A stretch of DNA of 64,000 nt from Ampelocalamus luodianensis (taxonomy: Eukaryota; Streptophyta; Magnoliopsida; Poales; Poaceae): contig CM070628.1 of NCBI GenBank assembly GCA_036346255.1, positions 15,639,840 through 15,703,839 of the forward strand, given 5' to 3'. Of the stretch, positions 56,701-64,000 are shown one piece after another; the stretch's first letter is position 1, and every line of letters begins with the position of its first letter. A program made the position numbers and the translations under genes. The notes beneath the pieces are model-generated. The model was not told where the DNA came from, made no database searches, and saw nothing but the letters and a program-made list of their open reading frames with translations.

Positions 56701-58808
56701 GTTGTCTTTGTAAAGACCAGGGGTAGCTTTTTAGAAAGAGGACCCCGAGGGTGGTCCTGAGGTGGTCTTTGCAAAAATGACCAAGGAAGGTCTTTTTGCA
56801 AAGACGACCCCGAGGGTTGTCTTTGAAAAATGACCAAGGAGGTCTTTTTAAGACGGAAAAGATCTAAACGGCTAGGATTTAACCGTGGTGGTCCTAGACG
56901 GTTAGGATCAACCCAAGGGGAGGTCCAAGCGCAAGATTTTACACAGAGCGGATCTAACGGCTAGAGCTAATCCTAGGAGGTCTTAACGCCGAGATTGCTC
57001 TAGGAGGTCTTGGGACTTAGAAATTACACGGAAACCCTCACAGTGCATGATCTAACTAGGGGTGGTCTTAAACGGCTAAGATCCAACGAGGGGGAGGTCT
57101 TACACTTAAGGGTTTTCACGGAAAAGATCTAAAGGTCCAGATCTAGCCCTAGGGAGGTCTTAGACGGCCATGATGGACTCGAGGAGGTCCAAAGACTTGA
57201 CAAAAACGCGAAAAGGTACAGAGCTCGACGGTGAGCTCGCCGGCACGTCGCCGACGACCAGGGCCACGGCGGCGGGAACCAAAGCCACCAAAACGAAGCT
57301 AATAGTATTGCGAACCTAACGGAGGTGCTCTCGACGGCGGCGACGACCTTGAACGCCAGCGAGCCGGAGCGAGGCGGAGGACAGGTTTTCGGCAAAAACC
57401 GAAAACACGAAAAGGGAGCGCTACGAGCTATCCTAGCTAGACCCTAAGCTCTAAGGGACTAAAATGAACTCACCAGGCAGTGGGTGGTCCAGAGGAGGTC
57501 TGAGGAGTGCCGGCATGAGCGATTCACCGAGATGAGGAAGACAACGACGACAGTGGCTCCTGAGCAATCATAGAGAAAAAGGGTGATGAGGAACACTTCG
57601 TGATGACCTTAGGAGGCTCCATAACCAGGGAATCGAGTGGAGGAACCTCACCGGAGATGGGGACGAAGGAGTGCCCTTACGGCCGCAACCCGCGAAGTCT
57701 CCAGTCCGAGTTGCTCCTGTGAAAACAACCCAAACCGGAGTTAGGGACGACTTTGCGATGACCAGGGTCTTCAGGAAACAAGATTAGGCAAGAGGACCAC
57801 TGAGGACCAAGTTCACCAATGGAGCTCACGCGGCCCGAAATGGCGGAAATGAGCTCAAGGTGAGATTTGGCGCTCAACCTTACAGAGAAAGGTTTGGGAG
57901 GGCGACTGGAGGTAGAAGGGGACTAGAGGAAAGCCTCGGAGGTGCTCATGTAGCTCAGAGCTGACCGAGCTCGAGGACAGAGGCTTAATGGCGATGGGAC
58001 AAAAGGGAGGTTGCCGCGCGAGAAAACGAGGCGAGGAGGCATGTAAGGTCAAGGCAAAGCTGACACAGTTGACAAAAGAAAGGGCTCCGAGCCGTTGCAT
58101 GGCCCCACGAGGTGACCTGAGTCGCCACCACCACCGCCAGCCGCACGCGGGAGGAGGAAGAAGAACGAGCGGAGCCTCGGGAGGTCGTGAGCCCACGATT
58201 TCAATCCAACGCCCATCACTGCGCAAGACGAGTCCGAGCCCGAGCTCGGCTGAACTCGGCTCGACCGAGCCAGTTGGCTGGGTCGGACTCGAGTCCGAGT
58301 CAGACTCAGACCTGAATTTGAGTTTGAGTTTTAAACTAACCTGAGATTTTGGGATTTATAAGAGGTAGCAAACTCACTCCAAAAATTATGAAATTTTTAC
58401 AGGAGCTTGCTAGCTGAGTGATTGACCTTGTATAAATTTTGCAGAGGTTTTTTGTGCTATACATTTTCCTCCAAAAATTCCACAAGGTGCTGGTCCACAG
58501 TTTGACCAGATTTTGAATAGGTTTGACTGGCCTCCAAAAATATTCAAACAATTTCTAAAGATTGTGAAATTTTTCAGAGAGGTCACATACCAACCCAAGA
58601 ACTTAGGAAAAATATTTCCAGGAGATGATCATAAGATTTGACAAGAATATTTTTGAAGGACCAAGATTTGAATAAACAGACTTGTGACTTTGTATTTCCA
58701 TAAGTCTTGTACAAGGATTGTTTAGCACTCACAGGAAATACATGATGTAAGAAAAAGTTTTAATTTCTACTCATTTTCTTACATTTGAAACACAAGCCCA
58801 AAATTTGG
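53725..58808 (-). mobile_element. Long Gypsy LTR-like block between the direct repeats
   Basis: Its right end on the minus strand reads GTAACATCCCAAATTTTGGGC, the start pattern of the other Gypsy LTRs here, and 58380-58650 resembles 41820-42098. 54060-55300 resembles 52050-52360 in style. 56340-57200 repeats GGAGGTCCTGAACGGTnAAGATC. No coding domain was recognised. Confidence 0.5.
56340..57200. repeat. Irregular repeat of GGAGGTCCTGAACGGTCAAGATC type
   Basis: At least twenty imperfect copies of a unit of about 30-40 bp, with variable spacing and two GAGGTCTTTnTGCAAAGACGACC-type variants around 56750-56860. It is G+A-rich on the plus strand and non-coding. Confidence 0.75.
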
Positions 58809-59382
58809 GATGTTACTTTTACATTTAATATAACTAAGTTGATGATCAAGAAATAGGCTTGCCTTTGTATTCGTAGTAAAGCTCGGCGTCAACGAATTCT
58901 GGATTAGCTACCCCTACCTGAGTCGGTTCATCTTCTGTAATTATACGGCAGACGCGTATAACAGAAATACTTAATTGTTTGGGGTGCTACTAAGTTTACA
59001 TTAACTCGCTGCTCTCTTTTTTCAGTGGATTTTAACTTAATAATTTTTTTGGATCCCTGCTAGGTTAGTGTTTCCCAACGACTAGTGTCCTACGGCCTGC
59101 TTTTATCTGAGTCCCTGGAATCTTCCAAAATTAAACTATCATAGTCTAACGATATACGCTCGCAACACGCAACCCAAAACACTACACGCACCCGCACTAT
59201 GCATTGCAATACACAAAACACTACACTCACACCACTACACTGCACACAACAACACACAGCACACACACACACTCACTACACGCACACAACACACAGCACC
59301 ACACAACACACAACACCAAACTTAGCACACACAGCGCACTCAAGCACAACACTTCACAGCACACACGCACACAATGTACACA
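58809..59382. repeat. 574-bp direct repeat, copy 2
   Basis: Starts GATGTTACTTTTACATTTAATA and parallels copy 1 to CACACGCACACAATGTACACAA. It is preceded by Gypsy LTR sequence and followed by CACAGCACACACTCGCTC. Confidence 0.95.
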
Positions 59383-60180
59383 ACACAGCACACACTCGCT
59401 CTCACCCGCACTCGCTTTCTCTTCTACGCCTCTTCTTCTTTGTGGTGGATCTCCTCCTCTCTTCCAAATCTAGCGCCGCCCGGCATATTGATGGCTTCTT
59501 GTGGATCCCCTCCGCTGTTCCTCCTCCGGATCTGCGCTGCCATGCTTCGGGCGCCTCCCGGTTGCCTCGGTTGCTCTCCTGGAGCTTCTACCTTGCCTCC
59601 GGCTTCTTCCTCGCCTCTAGCCCTCGGTTGCTACTGTGCTCAGCTACTTCAGCGGTTCCCCTCTATCCTTTTATTCGCATTACGATTTTCCCTGCTATGT
59701 CGATTTGTCCCCAAATGTTGATTTGTGGTACTAGGTGAAATTGTGGGTGGATGTTGGGGGATTATGGGTGATGGCATGTGGGTTCGTGGCTGTGGTAGGG
59801 TTTCGGTGACTGCATAGTTGTGGCTTGGTGATGGCTTTGGTGGGTTTCGGTTGTGGCTCTGTGGTGGCCCAGTTTCGGTTCCTGGACATGATAGGCTTCG
59901 GTGGCTTGGCTTTGGTGATTATATGGTTGTGGCTTGGTGATGGGTTTGCTGGGTTTCGGTGGTGGCTAAGGCATGCTGAGCTTGTGGCTTCTGCGGTGGC
60001 ATTCTGGGCTTGGTGATGACTTCGGCCTCGGCTTCAAACCCTAACTCAGATGATTCTCCCTTTTCCCCTTTTTCACACTTTGTAAATTTTAGTTTAGCTT
60101 CTTATTCTATTCTTTTACCATGCATGCTTGGAGTAGCTAGCTAGGGTTGTCGTGATGGGACTCGGGGTGGGGGTGTTGCA
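59383..60180 (+). repeat. Gypsy-type LTR material, last part (ends GGTGTTGCA)
   Basis: C+T-rich (59390-59640), then TGGCTTCGGTGG-type G+T-rich sequence, ending GGGGTGTTGCA like the solo LTR at 34655. The open frame at 59199-59738 has no recognisable domain. Confidence 0.4.
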
Positions 60181-60362
60181 TCCAGGAGCTCATCCCTACT
60201 CTGGAGGGCGCACGGCGACTCTTGCGGGCTTGCCACCGGTGGTGTGGTGTCCCTACCGACTGAGGCATGGTGTCCTCTCTCTTTGGTCACATTGCCTTAT
60301 CGGTTGTGGCTGTGTGCAGTGCGAGTGTTGTGTGATGACGCTACGATGGATAAAATGGGAAT
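60181..60362. other. Spacer between LTR material and hAT left end
   Basis: G+C-rich sequence with no recognised feature. It should include the hAT target-site duplication copy immediately before 60363. Confidence 0.4.
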
Positions 60363-60828
60363 TAGAGGTGGCCAAACAGGTCGTTCGGCTCGGCACGGCA
60401 TGTGCCCGGCTAGGCATGGCCCGTTTAGGCACAGCCCATTCCGGCCCGTGTACTATTCGTGTCGTGCCGTGCCGGCCCATGGGCTGGGGTGGTGGCCCAG
60501 GCACGGCCCATCGAGCATTCGTGCCGTGCTGGGCCGGCCTGAGCCCGTTTAGCTCATCGGGCCAAGTGTGGCCCGTTTAGCCCGTTGTCCCGTCAGAATG
60601 AATTTTTTTTGAAAAAATTAGAAAAATATGTAGAACTCAAAAGTAGACATGAACATTGAAAAAATAAGACAATCATATTGAAAATGTAATAAAGAGCTTT
60701 ATTAATGTCCAACTGGCTGCCTCGTTAAAACCTTCGTCAAGTAAAAACTCAAAATGAGAAAATCTTGACAAAGGAAAAAGAGTACAACCTATAGCTCTAC
60801 AATTGTACATACATGATACATCCATGTT

Positions 60829-62933
60829 CTATGTGTCGGTGTCATTGTCTAAGTACAAATTTTTGAACACCTCCGACAACTCTGGATTTTCCACAGAGTG
60901 TTGTGTTCGTGAATCGACTTGTTCCCAGTCCTTCACAGTTAAAAGGATCTCCACCATCTCACTTGTGAGATTTGTTCTTCTCTCCTCCAATATTCTTCCT
61001 GAAAGACTGAAAGCATATTCGGAGGAAACCATAGAGATGGAATAGTTAACATATCACGTGCAAATATGGATAGCACGGGATATGTTAACTTATGGGCTTG
61101 CCACCATTGCAAGATGTCGAAGCCTTTTGAGTTGAAATCCACTGTATCGCTGTCCAGATAGATGGGTAGTTCTCCGCTCCTTGTGGGTCTTGGCTGAGCA
61201 GGCACTGGTGTAGTAGAAGAAGAAGACCTGGACCTGGACCTGGAGGAAGAGGCACCGAAGATCGCACCCCACGTATTTGTCTTCCCACTCGAGGTGGGGG
61301 CTACTGGAGGTCGTTGCGAGCGGACTACCCGGAACTTATTTTCATACCTTTGGTAAACCTCGTATAACCGAGAACGAACTTCTGTAAAATAGTTAGTATA
61401 GTCTAGCCCCGTAGCATCACTAAGAAGATCAAGTATAGTACCAAATGCACCAATTTTAGCCTTAGGATCTAAAAGAAATGCAAATGCATATAGGTAAGGG
61501 ATTTCTCTCCAATATTTAAGGTATTTAGATTTCATGGCAACAACAGCCTCACGTAAAACTAAGTCATTTTCATGCATTTTCAATTGGGTAGCAATTCGTA
61601 AAATAGTATGCACGATGATAGGAGATGTTGGATAGTAGACAGCGGACAAAGCAACAGTTGCCTTAAAAATTTTCTAAAAATGACAGTATCTTCTCAGCAA
61701 CGAACCAATGTTGCTCAGTTAATAGCAAAGTACCGTTAGTGCTAGGATAGTGTGTTTGAATAAAAACAGAAAAAGTGCTCTTGTATGGTAAAAGATGCTT
61801 AAGCATGAGGTAAGTAGAGTTCCACCTTACCTCTATGTCTAAACCAAACTTTCTTGGACGTACACCCATCGTCCTGCAGAAGTTCTTATATTGTGTTATT
61901 CTTACGTTAGAATTATTCAAGAAAAAAATCGCATCGCAAAAAGCTTTAATATACGGTCTCAACCTCTTCAAACCACATTTGACTATAAGGTTGATGATAT
62001 GACAAGCGCATCGTTGATGTAGCAAGAAGGAATCGACATATGTACTCAACACTGGAGTAAGAATGTCCATAGCCCTAGAGTTTGCCGCGGCGTTGTCTAA
62101 ATAATTGCGAATATTTTGTCTGTAAGACCAAAATCTTCCACGACTTTCATAATACAGTCCGCAATATTCTCCCCCGTGTGTGCTATATCAATTAATTTCA
62201 AACCTATAATCCTTTTCTCCATTGCCCAGTTGTCATTAACATAATGCGCAACTTAATCCTCCCTAGCCCGACCACTCCATATGTCCGAGGTTAGGGCCAC
62301 CGAAAATGTGCACGTACTAAATAGTTCCTTTATTTTATTACGACGTTCATTATAGTATTTCATTAGATCCCTAGTTGTTGTCTGTCTAGAAACGAAAGCA
62401 AATCTAGGATTATGCGCAGTCCTAATGTAATTTTGAAAAGAAGCAGACTCGCCAAAGCCTAGCGGTAAATCCTCAGAAGCAATTAAACGACAGAGAGATT
62501 GGCGGGCTACCTGAGAATCGTAGTTCTAGCTAGATACCGTACCGTCAGGGTTGTATTGCAGCTGCGTCTGCCTCATCGCCAATCCTTGCTTGGTTTGACA
62601 TCTTGTAGCATGTTTAAGCAAGTGCCCCATTCCACCTGAAGACTTCACAGACAATTCATGGTGACAAATTTTACAAATAGCATATGGTAACTCATTTCCC
62701 GCTGCGTCTTGCTTGGTTGTCCTGTCGAAATTCTCCCACACTCCTGATGTAGACGGCCTCGACCTCTTTGCTCCGGTTGACGTTGAGCCTGATGCTGACG
62801 TGGAGCCTGATGACGGAACTCCACCATGCTCCTCTGGTTTGTTTGAGGTAGCCACAGCCGCCTCTATGGACGCAATTTCCTCCGATGAAAGTCCGTACTC
62901 ACCAAGAGCAAAGCTGTTGTAAGGACTGTCCAT
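60829..62933 (-). pseudogene. hAT-family transposase, BED zinc finger, disabled
   Basis: hAT transposases cut and paste their element. From ATG at 62933: an acidic/Ser-rich N-terminus, a BED zinc finger (CKICHHELSVKSSGGMGHLLKH, in two parts around 62685-62620), and a catalytic RNase H-like region (SDIWSGRAR; RCACHIINLIVKCGL; RWNSTYLMLKHL). The C-terminal dimerisation block reads YAFSLSGRILEERRTNL, ending DNDTDT. Lesions: in-frame TAG at 62528-62526, TAA near 62262, a one-base loss near 62099, a one-base frame change near 61663 and another near 61030. It cannot be autonomous, but the coding sequence is otherwise well preserved. Confidence 0.88.
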
Positions 62934-63192
62934 AACGAAAACTGCAAAATTGAAACTAACACTATTACTACTTTCATCTTAGCATAACAATAACTAACAA
63001 TAAAAGTATTACAAAAATAGTATTGTACCTCTTTCGCTGACTTGCTGATGGAAATTGAAATTTCCAAATTTTGGCACAATTTTTTTGAATTTTGCCAAAT
63101 TAGCTCAACACGGATTTGAATTTGCACAACACAATTTCAAAGAGAGAATGGATAATGAAGGGGTGCTGAGTGGGGGGGCGTATGGTGGCTAT

Positions 63193-64000
63193 TTATAGAA
63201 AACAATTCGGAATATTTTGAATTTTTTTGCTATTTTTTAAGTCCCCAACGGTAAAAAAACGATCAAAACCCCTCCCAACGGCCGAATTTTTCGGGCCGTG
63301 CCGTGCCGGGCACGGCCCACGGGCACGACCCACGGGCACAACACGGCCCAGTCGCCCCGCCCCTGCGCCCTTCTTCTTCTCTGGTTCTCCCCCAGCCTCG
63401 CACCCGCTGCCTCCTCGGCTCCCCGCGACGGCGCGACACCGCCGCCTCCTCGCCTCCAGCCTCCCCGCGACCCTGCCGCCTCGGAGGCTCCCCGCGACGT
63501 GACCCCGCCGCCTAGGAGCCTCCTCGCCTCCCTGTAGCCCTTCTGCCGCGGTGCCTGGCACCGCCTCGTCGACCCCGCCGCCTCGTGGACGCCTTTCCTC
63601 CCCCGCGCGCCTGCGCTGCCGCGCAGCTCTGTGCGACGGCGACGCCTTCCTCCCTCCCTCCACTCCGGTGGACCGCGCAGAACCGTACTGCGCTCCACCT
63701 CCCTCCGCTCCGGCGCCTCCGCCTCCGGCCCTCCTCCTCCCTCCCTCCGCTCCGGTGGACGCGCAGCACTGTGCGCTCGGCCTCCCTTCGCTCTGGCGAC
63801 GCCGCCTCCGGCCCTCCGCCTGCCCAATCTCCGTAGAATGCACCCGTCGGGCGTGCCGTGCCTCCCGGGCTGTTCGTGCCGTGCCTGGGACGGCCCGGCA
63901 CTATTCATTCGTGCGGCCGGCCCGCCCACCGCGCCGAGGTGGCGGCCGAGCACGCCCGGGTCGTCGTGTCGCCAGATGGCCCATGAATAGTGCTTGGTCG
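63193..64000. repeat. G+C-rich subterminal region of the hAT element
   Basis: Contains GGGCCGTGCCGTGCCGGGCACGG near 63293 and related motifs near 63855-63900, plus C+T-rich direct repeats (CCTCCCTCCGCTCCGG near 63700 and 63740). Open frames on both strands reflect base composition. Confidence 0.6.

Larger units (their letters stand above)
60363..64000 (-). mobile_element. hAT transposon, right end beyond the window
   Basis: The left end is TAGAGGTGGCCAAACAGG at 60363, followed by repeated GGCACGGCCC/GCCGTGCCG subterminal motifs. The same motifs flank the right side (63285-63340 and 63840-63970), up to the window edge. A minus-strand hAT transposase lies between. The right terminal repeat and 8-bp target duplication are not in the window. 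Confidence 0.85.

Noticed and set aside
63193..63990. Long Arg/Gly- and Pro/Ser-rich frames near the right edge
   Set aside because: This is the subterminal G+C-rich region of a hAT element; frames are open on both strands without motifs.

Overview
This is nuclear DNA from a flowering plant, almost certainly a grass. It has split genes with GT..AG introns, Stowaway-type MITEs with TA target sites, Copia and Gypsy LTR retrotransposons whose primer-binding sites match plant initiator tRNA, a Helitron end with the usual grass hairpin, and hAT elements. The species cannot be named from the window. Three host genes are visible, all on the minus strand; the rest is mostly nested repeat.

Layout. 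1-3314: 5' part of a broken Copia element that runs off the left edge. 3439-8551: a plant two-LIM-domain gene (exons 1-4 seen) whose first intron holds another broken Copia element; its expected start codon is missing, and a 302-bp segment is duplicated in tandem just upstream. 9354-14077: intergenic, with two inverted-repeat element remnants and a Helitron 3' end. 14078-15993: a complete four-exon xyloglucan endotransglucosylase/hydrolase (XTH) gene with a TATA box at 16121-16127.

16161-42342 is the most unusual part. Homologous inverted termini of about 240-280 bp bound 26 kb that contains a promoter-like leader (present twice), five successive families of tandem repeats (about 250, 76, 72, 103 and about 85 bp), and nested Gypsy elements: a Tat-lineage element, a chromodomain Tekay-like element, a 2.8-kb solo LTR and an LTR mosaic. 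The left terminus abuts the XTH core promoter. A 368-bp MULE-type MITE with a perfect 9-bp target-site duplication lies inside, next to a tRNA-like sequence.

42343-45604 is intergenic with MITEs. 45605-51288 is a 17-exon gene for a plastid-targeted ribonuclease-inhibitor-type leucine-rich-repeat protein resembling Arabidopsis EMB2004. Nearly every splice site and phase fits, but exon 9 carries an apparent 8-bp deletion that breaks the frame, and the exon 1/2 junction is unresolved. 51887-60180 is Gypsy LTR material in which a 574-bp block occurs twice as direct repeats 5.66 kb apart. 60363-64000 is a hAT transposon with a BED zinc-finger transposase disabled by nonsense and frameshift changes; its right end lies beyond the window.

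No operon-like or coordinated system is present. The three host genes are functionally unrelated (actin-binding LIM type, cell-wall xyloglucan remodelling, plastid LRR protein). The noteworthy biology is the composite repeat-filled element beside a core promoter and the fine-scale damage in two otherwise well-preserved genes.
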